Shown piece after piece: positions 1 through 15,000 of a stretch of 64,000 nt of DNA; the first letter of the stretch is position 1; every line of letters begins with the position of its first letter. Both the position numbers and the translations under genes were made by a program. The notes below the pieces were generated by a model, which was not told where the DNA came from, ran no database searches, and saw nothing but the letters and a program-made list of their open reading frames with translations. Source of the stretch: Bilabrum cf. latius (lineage: Eukaryota > Bigyra: Bicosoecida > Bigyra > Bicosoecida); contig OZ237763.1 of assembly GCA_965178125.1 (NCBI GenBank), forward strand, positions 434,001 through 498,000. Reading direction: 5' to 3'.

Positions 1-3000
1 AGCTCTGAGCAGCCCGAAAATTCTCTGCATCGGGGTGGACGGGCACAACCCGTACGATTAGGACTTCGTGCGGGCCTACAACGCCCTTCGCTCGTATGGC
101 TCGAGCTCTGGCCGCGGGTGGTCTGTGTCGTACCACCTGCTGACGCCGTCGAAGCCGCTGTCCAAGACGACCCTAGACAACTACGACGTCATTTTCCTGT
201 ATGATCTTGGGTCGTATTCTCACGACACTTCAACAAGCATGCGTAACTCGTTCTACGCGATAGGAGACTGGTACAACGCCAAGAGAACGAGTGTCGGTGA
301 GGAAGCGTTGTTTGAGGGCTTTATTGGTGCCCCCGCCTTGGGGCGGCCCTGCTGTGTATGGGGTATAATCGCTTACCTGTATATTGGTAGTACGCACTGG
401 TCGTGCGGAGGTCCCGTGTTTCTCCTTGTGTCGCCTTTCGTCCGTTTTGCCGAACGTTCGTTGGGCTTCACATCGCGTCACCGCCGGCACTGCATGGATG
501 GCGCGCGCGCACTCATGCCAGACCCAGACCCAGACCCAGTCCCAGACCTATTTTGCAGGCGATAAACTTCACATCATTTGCGATGGACGGATCATTTCTT
601 CTTGGTGGAAGAGTAGGTGGCAAATTGCCTATAAGTGAGTACCTCTCTACTGCCTATTGTCGCACATGGTAAATGTTATCTGCCAAAGCGTTGAGTAATT
701 ATAATGCTATTTCTAGGACGTAGTAGAAATAGAATTTACTTATCTATTTAACGCAAAGCCTGCTGCTGCACCGGATGCACTGGCCGCACGTCTCACCTAA
801 ACCTCTGCCACGCAGCTACGTGTACGCCATGGTGAAGCGTGGAGGCGGCCTGATTCTTTCTACTGATCATGCGCCGGCATTCGTAGATGGAATAAATTAC
901 GTAAACGCGCGCATCGGCATTGCAGGATTCAGTGGTAACTTCCGGTGAGTCGTCGAGCGGCTCCAAGACTGAGCGTATCGCGTTGAAGCACCGAGCACAC
1001 AGCCGACACGTCCACACTTTCCTTTACAATAATCTCTTACCCAATGCAGTCTCACGTATATCCCCACCGATTCGAACCACGTGATCATGAAGGAGCCGGC
1101 TCAGGCCACATTCTCTGGCAGCACCACGAGGCTGTCAGACGGCCGCACGTTCAACCGCTACCTGTGGGACAACAGCAGCCCCTCGCAGACTCCTTACGGT
1201 CTGCAGTCTAATGGAGCATTCCTGTACAGCGTGGCGTTCCATTCTGGCAACACGCGCACGCCGGGCATTTCCACCACGATCACCGGTGCGCTCAACTTTG
1301 GAGTGAAGATCGACTCGCCCGCGTGCGACCACGTGCACACTCACGGGACCTCAATCACCATCCGAGGCTCGGTGCGCGTGGCTAGTCGCTCGCCGTACAC
1401 GTACAAGTGGTCCAGCGACGTGCAGGGAAACCTCGGCAGCGGCTCTTCCATCTCGGTTTCGACCCTGCGCACCGGCAGGCACATCATCAAGCTCGAGGGC
1501 AGGGACGCCTTCAACTCCCTGGCGATCGCCAACGTGCGCATCTTCGTCAGGAAAGCCGACGGAAACAGCTGCTCGGCCGATGACGATTGCAGGAGCGGCA
1601 ACTGCGTGGACGGCGTGTGCTGCAACGTGGACTCGTGCTCCGGGCACGGCAGGTGCCAGTCCGGCACTGGACGGTGCTTGTGCGACGCTGGCTTTGGCAA
1701 CAGCAAGTGCTCTGGCTGCCTGACCAACTACTACGGCACGAGCTGCAGGTATTGCCTGGCCTCGGAGACATGCTCCGGGCACGGCAGCTGCGCGTCCACC
1801 ACCGGGCTGTGCTCGTGCTCCTCCCCCTGGGAGGGCGGCTCCTGCTCCGAGGGCCCGTTGGCCGTGTGCACGGGCGGGTGGACCGAGTCTAGCGATGGAA
1901 ACAGCTGCTATCTGTACTCTGGCAACGAGGAGGCGGATCGCAAGACGTGGACGGACGCGCAGAGTGCTTGCAGGCAGGCGGGCGGATATCTGGCCACGCT
2001 CGATTCCCTGGCAGAGTCTAACGAGGTGCAGGACCTCTGCGACTCCGGCACCTGCTTCTTTGGCGCAAACGATCGCGGGGCGGAGGGCACGTGGCGCTGG
2101 GACGAGGACGATACGGTCATCTCGGGATCGGTGTACAGCCGCTGGGCGACTGGGCAGCCGGACGACAGCGCTGGATTGCAGGACTGCGGCAGGTATTTCC
2201 CGTCGGGAGAGTGGGACGACAGCCAGTGCACCTCATCGCTGGACTACGTGTGCGAGAAGAGAGCCGAGTGCCCCGCGGGGCAGTACCGCCATTCTGACGG
2301 CAAGTGCAGGAGGTGCAGCGAGGGCACCTACAATCCGTCAGCCGGCGCATCTGGCTGCTTTGCGTGTCCTGCCGGGCGCTACGGCAGCACGACAGGCCTC
2401 ACAAAGCAGGACTGCACCGCGGTGTGCCCCAACGGCCACTTCTGCGTGGCAGGGTCGGCGAATCCTACGAAGTGTCCCGCTGGCACCTACGGTGCCACTA
2501 CTGGGCTGACCACCTCGGCTTGCTCGGGACCGGTCGCGGGAGGGTACTACTCCCTCGCGGGCGAGACCAGCGCCACGCCCAGCGCCAGGAAGTGTGCTGC
2601 CGGCCGATTCGGTGCCGCCAGGTCTGCGGGCGAGAGCGGTCCCACGACCTCCCAGTGCGACGGCCCGTGCTCTGCAGGTTACTACTGCCCCGCCGGTTCG
2701 ACGAGTGACGAGCAGAACGAGTGCGGGGGCAACGACAAGTACTGCCCCGGCGGGTCGGGCAGTGCCACGTCGGTGCCTAGCGGCTGGCGCTCGCTGGGCG
2801 GTGGCAGCGACGGGGACACTAGGACCTCGGTGGCGCAGTGCTCTCTCGGGACTTACTGCGTTGACGGCGTGGCACGCAACTGCCCTGCTGGCAGGTACGC
2901 GGCAAAGCAGGGGCAGAGCTCCTGCGACACGTGCTCGGCGGGCTACTTTTGCCCCGAGGGCTCATCGTCTGCGACCCAGGAGCCGTGCGGTGGAGGCCCC

Positions 3001-6000
3001 AGCGGGACTAGCTTCAACCCAGCGGCCGAGTACTACTGCCCCGCCGGCACGTCCTCTCGTCGGCAGGTGCAGTCGGGCTACTACAGCACGGATCCTGACG
3101 TTCTGGCCACGCGTCGATCAGGCGAGCAGCAGGCGCTGCGAGGGTACGTGGTGGTCAGCGGGCAGAGGGAGGCGGCTGTGTCCTGGCCATTCCAGCGAGA
3201 TGGCCGCGATTTCCCGTGCGGCGGATAGGGGCTGCCAACCGGTGCAGGCGGGACTGCGTTCGGGCCGCCGGCGTCAAACGCGACGCAGTACGGCCGGGTG
3301 TTTGTGCGTGAGGATGCGGTCACTGGCAGCCTTGTGCTGCAGCTGCCCGCCGTGGTGTCCAGCGGCACGGCAGGGGGCGAGACGTCGCTGTCCTCGGTGA
3401 CCTACTCGATCCTGAGCCAGTCCAGGGCTAGCAGCCCTGGCTACGTGGAGGGCGAGGAAGCCGAGGCGGAGCAGACCAAGCTCCTCGCTTAGTGCGCCAA
3501 GACGGAGGAGGACGAGGACCCAGAGGACTGGTTTGCCGCCCAGAAGGTCACTTCCGCCGGCGCGCCTGCCGGCACGAGGGGCGACGGACAGCTGGTCGTG
3601 GGTGCCGACGGACCCATCGATCGAGAATCGTGCGCGCTCTACGACGTGGTGCTGCAGGCCGAGCTGACCTACAAGCCCAAGTCGGACGCCGACGCTACCA
3701 CCTTTGCGGCTCGTTGCGCGCTTCGCGTGTCCCTGATCGACGTGAACGACCCGCCAGAGATCCCCTCGGGGCAGAGCAGGAGCGTGCTCGAGACGGCCAT
3801 GTCCGGCACCAGCGTCGGTGAAGCGATCGAGTTCAGCGACCCTGACGACGGCCAGCAGCTCGCCTTTGAGATCATCGGCGGGAACAGTGACGGCGTCTTC
3901 CGCATCGGGCGCTGCGACGGCAAGCTGACCATCGCCAGGAGCGGCATCCTCGACTACGAGGCTCCTCAGGGCGCTGGGCGGCAGAGGGTGCTCACCATCC
4001 GCGCGACGGACGACGGCACGCCGCAGCTCAGTACCGTGTCCAACGTGACCGTGAATGTGCTTGATGGCCCGGAGCCCCCCGTCCCGCGGAACGCCAGCGG
4101 CGAGTGGGCCTTTAGCATCGCAGAGGACGCCGTGGTGGACGCCGTGGTCGGCACCGTGTGGGCCTCTGACGCGGATGCCGGTGACGTGCTCACCTGGTCC
4201 ATCGCGCGGGAGGCCTTTGCCGGGAACCCTGCCGCCGGGCCAGTGTTCAAGATCAACGGGACCACCGGGGCGATTTATCTGGCCCGCGCTCGGGCGCTGG
4301 ACCACGAGACGGCTGCAGGTTCCGAGCACAGCCTGCTGGTTCGGATCAGGGATTCCACGCCGAGCGTGTTTGCCGGCCGTGACACCAACGGTGACGGTGT
4401 GCTCGAGTCGGAATCGGACCTACAAGCTCTCGAGTCGCTGGTAGAGGTCACGATCAGGGCCAGCAACGCCGAGGAAGCGCCCCTGCTGCCTCCCGACGCG
4501 TCGCAGGGGGAGGAAAGCCGAGAGTGGCCCGAGGAGCAGCAGGCCGTGTCCCTCTTTGTGATGGAGAACGCGCTCGATGGGACCTCGGCCGGCTCCGTGG
4601 TGGCCCTGGATCAGGATATCCGCTCGAGGGGAGACTCGATCACCTACACGATGCCCAACGACGCGGACGGCCGGTTCGAGATCGATTCGTCGACCGGCGT
4701 CATCTCGGTCGCCAGCGGTCAGGGAGGCCGCGCCGGCGGCCGCCTGAACGCCGAAGAGGCGGAGTTTTACGTGGTGGGCGTGGTCGCCACAGACAACACC
4801 CCCATCGCCCCCCTCGTCGGCTCGCAGTCCTACCGTATCACGCTTCGCAACGTGAACGAGCCGCCTCGTCCGTCCGAGGGCGTGGATGCCACGATCGCCC
4901 GAACGGTTCCGGAGTCCACGGACGTAACGAGACCCAACGACGCCGGCAGGGCCGTTGGCATTCCTCTGCTGGAGAGCGTCGTGGACGAGGAGGGCCAGGC
5001 CATGACATTCCGCATCATCGCTGCGAATCCCGCGGCGGGACTGGACATCTTTGCACTGTCGCAGCAGAGCAACGGCAACGAGAGCGTGTCTTCCAGCGGT
5101 CAGATCATCATCAAGCGGGCGCTGCTCGACGCCGAGAGCCAGTCCAGGTACACGCTGACCGTGCGGGCCACGGATACGGGCAGGCCGGCGGCGTACGCCG
5201 ATCTGGCGGTGGCCATCGACGTGACTTCGCTCAACGAGCCGCCTCGGCGGGCCACTGTATCGCCGGGGTACGGCGCGAGCATTGGAACCTCGGTGGGCGC
5301 CCAGCCCGCGGGCATGTGGGTCCTCAACCTGACCGAGGGATCGCTGGCCGGCGGCGTCGCTGGTGCGGACGGATTCGAGTCGGTGGATGCCGGCATCGTG
5401 TGCAACGACGTGGACGTGGGCGACGTGGTGCGCTACCGCGAGCTCTTGCCCGAGGAGCACGGGCCGCTGCGGGCGGTGCTGGGCGTGGATGCTTCCGACC
5501 TGCTTCCGTCCAACGTAGCGGCTGCTCTCAAGGCAGCGGGCAAGGTGCGGCTCGGCACCAATGCCACCGGGTCCAGCGTGCCTGGCGTCGTGTCTGAGCA
5601 GGAGGACGACGGAGGGCCCATGTTTGAGGTGGACGCATCCTCCGGCGCGGTCCGGCTGTCTGCCTCCGCGAGGTCACCCAACCACGAGGAGGACGGCGGG
5701 AACGTGTTCGCCGTTGGGGCTCGCTGCAGGGACCAGGCCGGTTTGTTTGATGACGTGGTCGGACTAATCGTGGTGACTGACAGGCTCGAGCCCCCGCGGA
5801 TCTCCAGCTCTGCGGAGGTATCTCTCGGTGAGCGGTCCACCCCGGGCACGGCCGTGGGAGCGCCCGTGCTGGCGCCGGATGACGACATTGGAGAGACCGT
5901 TACGTTTACTCTGCAGGGGAGCTCGCTAGTGACGCAGCTCTTCTCTGTCGACTCGACCAGCGGCGTGGTGTCGGTCAAGGCCGGTGCGGACGAGAATTTG

Positions 6001-9000
6001 ATCGTGAAGGGTGACACCCACGAGATTTTCGTGACGGCCACCGACTCGTCGGGGCTGGCGTCGTCAACTTCCATCGCCGTGACCGTGGTGGACGCCAACT
6101 TCCCCCCTGAAATCAGCGTTCCCGCCCTCTCCTCCCTCTCGGCCGTGGCTGAGGACGCGGGGGTGGGCACCATTGTGATCAGTTCCTTGTCGGCGACCGA
6201 TGACGACGGTCACGGTTTCGAGTGGTTCGTGGATGGCGAAAGCAGCGAATCGCCGTTCGCCGTGGACGCTTCGAGCGGGCGAGTGACGATCCGAGACTCG
6301 GGCAGCCTCGATTTCGAGACGGCGGCTTCAAGCGATGGCACCAAGTACGTCGAGCTCAAGGTGTTGGCGAGAGACGACGGGCCCGGGGAGCTCGAAGGCA
6401 GGGCCACGATCCGCATCCCGCTGCAAGACGCCCCCGAACCGCCGAGGCTGCCGGCCTCCTTTGCCTTCGTGATTGCGCAGCTGGAGAACGTCACTGCCGG
6501 TTCCCTCCCCGGCGACAGCACTGTGCTGGGCACGGTTCCATTCTCCGACGACGACGCGGACGACGTGGTGAGCCTGCGGCTGGAGGCTTGCACTGCCGCA
6601 GACATCGCGGCGGCTCCCTCGAGCTGGGACCCGCGCCAGGGAGCCGGGCACTTTGCTGTGGTGGATGCTGGGGACGGCGGGGGCGAGGACGGTCCCCGTG
6701 GCCCTCTTCGCCTGAGGATCGACGCTTCATCGGGACGGCTCTTTGCCGTTGGAGACACTATGGACTACGAGAGGAATGAGACCGTGACCGAGATGCCCGA
6801 GAGGTCGATCATCACCGTGGTGGGGCGCGATACGGCGGGGCAGGAGACTCGCACGGTCGTCGCGATCCACGCGCTAAACACGAACGAGCCGCCGTCCGTT
6901 TCGTTCTTGGACGGCATCGGCCCCAGCCTGGCAGCCGCTGCTGAGGTGCCGGAGGATACCGCGGCGGGGACTCGCGTGGCCACTCTGCTGAGTGCTGATG
7001 ACGACGTCGCCTCCAGGTCCAACCGCCTGACCTTCCGGATCCTGGCAGTAGACGGCCGCGATGTCACCAACTTGTCGGTGCCGTACGTGTCACCGGGCAA
7101 CGGCGGGGACGACGCCCGCGACCCCGATCCGGCCAGCCTGTTTGATCTCGAGCCCGAGAACGGAAACGTCCGGCTGGCTCGGGAGCTGGACTTTGAAAAC
7201 AGGCAGTGGCACGTGCTTGACGTGGAGCTGGCGGACAACGACTACGAGCGGCCGCTAGTCGTAACAACCCGCGTGTTTGTGCGCGTGGGGGACGTGAATG
7301 ATGTGGTGGTCGAGCGCATGACTGGCGCGCTCGTGCACTCGACGAGAGGCACCGACTCTGTCGCTCTGGTTGGCAGCAACCTTGGGTGGTCCGCCTCGGC
7401 GCTGGCAAGGGCAGCGGCAGCCTCCAGCGACGAAGAGAAGACGCTCTTTGGTGCCCCCGCGGATACCGCTGCATCGCTGGCCGATGTGACGTACGCCAGG
7501 ATCGATTCGGTTGCAACCGAACTCTCTCGGTTGGAGGAACAGGATGCGGCCGAGCTGGCCGGCAGGGAGCCGGCATACGTCGCCCCGACACTGGTGTCTT
7601 TGCCGCTGTACAACGCCACCACGCAGTGCGCGTACAGCGCTGCTTCTGATTCTCTCACGTGCGGGGTCCTGCCGGGCGCAGGAGGGCCCCTAGCCTGGAG
7701 GGTGTGCGTGAGGTAGCAATGCTTCACAACGGACCCGCATCTCGAACTGGGCGCCGGCGCGGCAGCCGAAGACTAGAGCGGGAATGCCACTGTTCCTGCC
7801 ACGGGGTTCCCTGGAATCGGCACCCGGTACATGGCCCCGATCATCGGCTCCGTCCAGTGCAACGGGGACGGCATGGTGCGGGAAATCGCGGACCCAGACG
7901 AAGTCGTTATGTCGCAGGGGCTGTCGCCCGGCGATGAAATCCGGGTGCTGCCTTCTGCCGGGAGGGCGACTTGCGTCCTTTTGGGGCAGGAGTTTGGTCC
8001 CACGGACTACTCGGCATCGGTGCGGGTGCTGACCAGGCGCACCCTGGCAGAGGGTGCCTGGGGAACGATCGGGCCGGTAGACGCCGCCGCTGCCGTTGAC
8101 ATGGTGCTGGACCAGAGCGGGGACGGGATCCAGTTTGCGGGCGGCGATGGCGTGGTAGCCATGCAGGCAGGCCGGTGCTCCGTTTCCTAGGCGCACGAGC
8201 GCATCACGTGCGAGCTGAGTTCCCCTGCCGGTGCCGGCGTGAATCTTTTCTGGGCCGCCGCCATCGAGGGGCAGTCGTCCGCAGCAACGCGGGGTGACAC
8301 TGCCGCCGGTTCCGGCCGGTTCCAGCGGCCCGTGGTTCGATCGATCGCGCTGCAGAAGACAGACGATGAGGAGACCGGGGCGGTGTCGATTGCGACCGCC
8401 GGCACTCGCGGTGGCTCGAGCGCGCAGCTGGTGCTCCGGGGCGAGGGGCTCGGGCATCGCACCGCAGTGGTCGAGGTGCTGGCTCTGGCCCCGCCCAAGG
8501 GACTCTAGCCTGGATTCTTGCTGGCAGGAGCCGGCAGCGTTCCCAGTGATCAGGTGGAGGATGGCTTCCTGGTCGACGAGTCGATGCCAGCTTGTCCAAC
8601 GACCGTATATGCACCGAGGCTGCTGCTGAACGGCAGCGCGCTGGCGGGCTGGGCGCACGCTCGATCGCACGCGGGCCTGGTGCCTGCGGGGAGCAACCCC
8701 TGGCCTTGGCTCGTGTCCACCTCGTGCTCCGTGACGGTGCCTCACACCGAAGTGCAGTGCAGCTTGCCGGAGGGGGCGGGCCAGAACCTAGAGGCGAGGC
8801 TTCTTGTGGCGGGCGCCTGGGCCAGGTTCCAGCCTGACGGTGATGCCGCAGCTCCTGCCACGAATGGGTCTGACGCTGTGGCCGGCACAGAGTGCAGCCC
8901 TAGCACGAGCGGCCAGGGTACCGTGGACGAGGGCGTGAAGGCGCTGCTGCTGTCGTACGATGCTCCGGTTCTCCACAGCGTGGATGGCACGGGTACGCAG

Positions 9001-12000
9001 GGCGGAAGCACCTGGGGTGGCCAGCCATTCGCGCTGAGGGGAGACTCCCTTGGACCACCCCTGGAGCGGCTACCGGCCACCATGCGCGCCATGCGGGTCA
9101 GCTATGGGCCGTACGAAGGCGCGAGATCGTTCGAGGGAATCGATTGCGTGGTGGCGTCTGCGCACACTGTGGTGTCGTGCTTGACCGCCCGCGGCGTGGG
9201 GCAGCGGCTGAGGTACAGGCTGACGGCTGCCGGTCACGCGAGTGAAATCCTGCCCACTGATGCTCGATACGCGGCCCCTGCTGTGTTCAAGTACGACGGC
9301 GAAGGCGCGGAGGACGCGCCAACGGAGGGCGGCTCTCTCGTCATTCTCTCGGGCGAGTCGTTCGGGTTCGAGACGAGGTTCATCGAGCAGGTGCGGTACA
9401 GCGCGCTAGATGAGGGAGAGACGGGCTCCGATGGTGCCGAAGCAGCGGCGTTCCACGCGTGGGGCTGCAACATCACCAAGCCCGATGTGGAGCTCTCCTG
9501 CTACACGGAGCAGGGGGCGGGCGGGGGACTCAAGTGGGCGGTGTGGGCCGGGCGCCAGAAGTCCGTGCAGCCTACCACCAGCTACGCGCGACCCGCCGTG
9601 CAGCACTTGGATGGACCCGGCGCTGGCGATGCTGCGACTGCGGGCGGGTAGCTCGTGGTGATTCGGGGGTCTGATTTCGGACCCCCGCTGCCGCTCGGAG
9701 CTCCCGCACCGCCGCTCGACTCGGGCGTGGGCTCCAACTCTTCCGATGCTGATGCCGAGGACGTTGCCGTTGTGCACCCGTCGGCTGCCCAATCGATCGA
9801 AGTGAACGGCACGAGGCCGTTCCTGAGAGAGGTGCGATACGGTCCCACCGGAGTAGAGTACCTCGCAGACCGCTGCCTCGTGCGGTCGCATTCCATGGCG
9901 GAGTGCCTCACAGTCCCCTCTGTCGGCTCGGAGCTGCGATGGACCATGCGCGTGGAAGGCAGGACGAGCGAGCTGTCCGTGGTGACGAGTGCAACTTCCC
10001 CTGCCGGGCTGGTGTCTGCCTCTAGGCTCCAAGGCGACACGATCGGCGACGGGCGCGACACTATCGAGCTGTTCGCAACCGACCTGGCGAGCGAGGACCC
10101 CGAGGCTGAGGTGGTGTTGGTCTGGGGACAGGGCACGCCGCAGGAGCAGGTGCTTCAGGCGACCACTCCTGCCTTTGTCATGTACCGAGCCGGCAGTACC
10201 GAAAGGATCTTTGAGCAGGCCGGCGAGGGAACGATTCCCTCTGGGCCCGTGGGTAGCACCAACAGCAGTGCCAATGCCACCGATCCCGCTTCCCCATCCG
10301 AAAGCGGACCGGAACCACTCGGTGCTCCCAGTGACGAAGCTGTGGCGCTGGGCATGTGGAACAGGGAGCGCGATCTAGAAGCGGTCCGCTTCACCGTGCC
10401 CCAGGGCCAGGGTACTGGCATCCCCGTCGCTGTCGTCGTTCGCCGCGCCGGAGCTGCCATCGGCTCTTCGTCTGCCGTGCAGGCGGCTGGCGACGCCTTG
10501 TCTTTCTCCTACAGAAAGCCGGTCATCTCCGAAGTGGTGGTCAAAGAGCTCGAGGACGAGTCTACGGGGATCCCGACAGGGGAGCGGGAGATCGAGGTTA
10601 TCGGGACCTCGTTCGGTCCTTCGCCCTCGGTGCTCTTGGATGAGATCCCGCAGGCGCTCGTGCTGGCCAGCCACGAGAAGGCGGTCCTCAGGACGAGTTC
10701 CCTCCAGGGCTCCTTGCAGGTGCTTGCCGGTGGCCAGGCATCCGAGCCGGTCTCCTTCTCCGATCTCAGTCCTCGAATCGATGCGCTCACTGATGATGCT
10801 GGCCTGCCTCCGGTGTTCCGCACAGAGGGTGGCGAGCTGCTTCGGCTGCGGGGCAAGCACTTTGGTACCAGCGAAGGTGCGATTGCCTTGCTGTCAGTGT
10901 CGGTCAGCGACGACCCGTGCCGGCTGGCAGATCCGGTGCAGGACGGCATGCAGGCAATCATCGACATCGACCCGGTGCAGAAGCTGCAGGAACTGCGCTG
11001 CTTCGTGCCGCCGGGCCAGGGGCTCGGCCAGGACGTGAGAGTCATCAGGGGAGCGCAGTCCTCTGTGGCGGCTCAGATCGACTACCAGCCGCCGGCGCTG
11101 AGCGCAGCTCCGTCGCCTGCCCCGCTGTCGACTACAGGCGGGTACGTCGAGCTGAACGGGGACAACCTGGGCAAGGGAGACCTGCGGTCAGCCTATCTGG
11201 AATCGCCCCACTTTGGGCTGGTGCAGCTGGACCTGTTCAACGAGCCAGCGGAGCTGTGGCAGAGCCACGCGGATCTCCTCTTTGGGTCTTCCGATGACCC
11301 TTCCTCGGACACCTTCGGGGGTCTGCCTGTCGGCGGTAGCACATCCAATGCTACAGATGCTGGTGCAAACGAAACGGCAGTGGATCTGCCGCCGAGGCCC
11401 ACCGTGACAGCCCGCGCCGTCGATCCCCATAGGGTCATCCGCGCTTTCCTACCGTCGGGTGGAGTTGGCGTTGCTGTGATCCGGCTGGACGTGGACGGTC
11501 AGGTAAACGACCCAGACAGCGAGGGCGACGCTGCCACGCTTCAGTTCGCACCTCCGCAGATTCACGCCGTCACGGCCGAGCTGGACACGGAGGGTGGCGT
11601 GGTCGAGATTGACGGTCTGGGCTTCGGTTCGCCTGACCTGGTGCAGCCCGGAGGTTTCCTGGATGCCATCCGTCCTATCGTGCACATCGGCACCACCCCG
11701 TGTCTCGTGGGCGATGACGACTGGTCCGACACCCACATCCGGTGCATGGCACCCCCTGGTGAGGGTGCCGACTACGCGGTGTCCGTCGAGGTGGCCGAGC
11801 AGCAGGCCACGGGACCCGACGGCGTGTCGATGCCATCAGCACGTATCTCGTACAGGGAACCCGAAGTTGGAAGCATCGCCCCGCTGCAGGGACCAAGCGA
11901 GGGCGGCTACAATCTCACCATTCGGGGTTCGAACCTGGGCTTGGACCCAAGGCTGTTCTTCGTGTCAACAGGCGTGAACCACGCAGAGTTGTATGCCGCG

Positions 12001-15000
12001 CAAACGGGCGGCGACGTATCGTTTGAGGCGCAGACCCTGATCGAAGAGATCCATTCAACCGTATCATCGGTTGCTGGCGCCCTGCTCGAGCACATTCCAG
12101 AGTGCACTGCAGGCGGGGCCGGCCTGGGCGGGCCTGCTGCTCCGCGTGATGACGCTGGCTTTGACGAATCGCCCCAGTACCTGCTACCTCTCCTCAGCAC
12201 CGACTCGCTCGACTATGACGTCAGAGTGACGTCATCGGCGGTGCACCGCGTGTCAGACACCGAGGTGGTGGCCGTGGTGCCCAGCATGCAGGGCTCGCCA
12301 AAGGTGCCAGTCCTGGTGGCGGGATGCAGGCCGTCGGTCCTCGGCGGGGTGTCAACAACGGCACGCCGTGAGCGGCGTGCCCAGGAATCAGGACCTGCAT
12401 CTGGTGCGGTGCTGGCGGCAGCTAGTGCCCTGCTCAGGATCCCTCCGCCGCGAGTGCTGGCCTTGTCGCCCGCTGTGCTGCCCACGGACCGATGCACGGT
12501 GCTCACGGTGTACGGCAGCTCGCTGGGGATCGACAGGACGATCGTGCTGCGATCCACACAGTGGACGGGCCTCGTGGCGGACGGGGGCGTGGGCTCACCA
12601 GGAGTACCCACGCCGTCCTCGTCCAGCGCCCGACTCGAGACCATGGAGCTCGAGTGCAAGCCTCTGGACTAGGGACACGTGGATGGCACCATGCTGACCG
12701 ATGCCGGACTCCGGACTCCTGCCTCCGCTGCGGCAGGAACTGCGGCAGAGCTTGCGATGGGTCTCGCAGACGCGGCCCAGGAAGAGTGGGAGAGAGAGGG
12801 TACCCTCGCCACCATGCGAGAGAGGGAGGACGACCGTCTCTCGAGCGCTCAGTACATCGAAGAAACAGACCGATTCGTGGGCTTGCATCCGTCGCAGTGG
12901 CCCGCGTCTACCGTTGCCGTGCGCTGCGTGGTCCCGGGTGGCATGGGCAGTGCCGTCGAGGTGGCGGTTCGATCCGCGGCTGGACTCGAAACTTCGCTCG
13001 GCGGTGCGAGCATCGACCCAGCGTACGACCACGCCGCGGCCCCTGCTCACGACGATGCTCTAGGCAGCATGATGGCGCCGCCTTTGCCTACCACGGACGG
13101 CCTGCCTTTCTTACCTCATGTGGGCGCTAGCGTGGGACTGGTCGGCGAGGGGTGGACCGGCGTGGCGCCCGTGCCCGTGCTTCGCTTCGTGCGCCCGACC
13201 CTGGGGACCATCTCCCCGCGTATCCCGGATGCTGTCGGCGAGAACGTAGTGATCTACGGCACCAACCTCGGAGTCGCTCCTGCCTCAGAACGGTCTCTCG
13301 CAGCGGCCGCCTCGCTTCGTGGAGGATCCAGGGCCGACGGGACCGTCCCGAGCGACTACTGGCGGCCTAGTTTGGACCTGTCTATGGTGGAGGAGGACCC
13401 ATCCGCGAGCGGGAACGATCCCTCGGCCTGGGGCTGCTACGTGGCGCAGGGCTTCTTCGACAGCGCTGCGCCCGTCGTGTCGGCTGGAAACCTGACCTGT
13501 GAGGAGCCAGAGCTGGTCGCACCGAGCCGATTCGATCCCGCGCCTCAGATCCGCTGTTCCCTGCAGGAGTCCACCGTTGGCGGGCACCTGCTCGAAGTGT
13601 AGGTGGCGATGCAGACCACGAGTTGGAGCAGGGCCCGCTTCCTGCGTGAGTGCAAAGAGGGCTGGTACGGCATCAACAACGAGACGTGCCTGGAGTGCCC
13701 CGACGGAGGCACGTGCGAGGGCGCGCAGCTTGATCCCTATGCTCAAGTTGGATGGTGGCGCAGCTACGCCGATGTGCCCACCAGCTTGTGCCCTAACGAG
13801 CGCCAGGAGTACCGTGACGAGTGCCCGCACCTTGAGCCATGCATCCCGCCCGAGGCATGCCTTGCAAACAACACGTGCGCTGGGCCATACCAGGGCGAGC
13901 GCTGCCTGCAGTGCACGCTGGGGTACTACAGGCGGGACGGTGGCTGCGTGGAGTGTCCCGACAACGCGTGGGTCCTGCTCGTTGTGTTTGGGGTTGGAGC
14001 CATTGGCCTTGCGATCGCGGGCTACGTGCTGTCCAGCAAGCGATTCAACATGCAGCTGGCCAGCATCTCGGTGGACTACTTTGCTGCTCTCGGCATCTTC
14101 AGCACGTTGCGGCACGTGGCGTGGCCCCCGTTCCTGGCCGACGTCTTCCGCATCATGTCTGCGTTCATGTTCCGGATCGACGTGGTGACGATCCCCGAGT
14201 GCTCGTTCAGCAGCGTGACATTCGAGGCCAAGTTCTTCTTCATCGTGCTGGTGCCGGTGCTGGCGGCATTCATGCTCTTCCTCGCTACGTGCTGCAAGTG
14301 GGCGTACGAGAACCTGTGCAAAGGGCAGGTCCTTAAGTGTGAGGACCTGTGGCGGGGCTTTCCCTCTCTGCTGCTGACCATGCTCTACTACCTCTTCCTC
14401 CTGGAGGCCTACTCGACCATGGCCATCTTCGCCTGCGAGCCCTCACAGCCCCCCACACCTGACGGCTCCACGTATGTGGAACTGGACGAGGTGGAGAGGT
14501 GCTGGCAGCCGGGCACTACCCAGATGTTCCTGCTCCCATTCGCGCTCGCGGGGCTGCTCGTGTATGTGATCGCCTACCCTGCCATGCTGCTGTGGGCGCT
14601 GTGGACGAGGAAGGACATCATCTACAAGGACAGGATGCTGCACTGCATGGGCTTCGATGAAGACGCCGTGCGGATCCTGGACAAGGACGCTGCAGCTCTC
14701 CGTGCCAACTTTGGCAGGATGTACTCGTACTTCAGACCGGAGACGTGGTATTGGGTGGGCGTGCTGCTGGCCAGGAAGGGCATCCTGGCCCTGTGCGTGG
14801 TGGCCATGACCAGCACACCTGCTTTCCAACTGGCCTTCATGCTGCTGACGTTCTTCGTCGCATACCTCCTGCAGCTGAGGTACAGGCCCTTCCTGACGGA
14901 CGCAGACAAGGCCGTGGTGCTGTACCGTCACGAGGTGCTTGCACGGCGTGGTGCCCCCGATTCGCTGCACGCAAAGGTGCAGGCTGAGATCGAGGCGAGC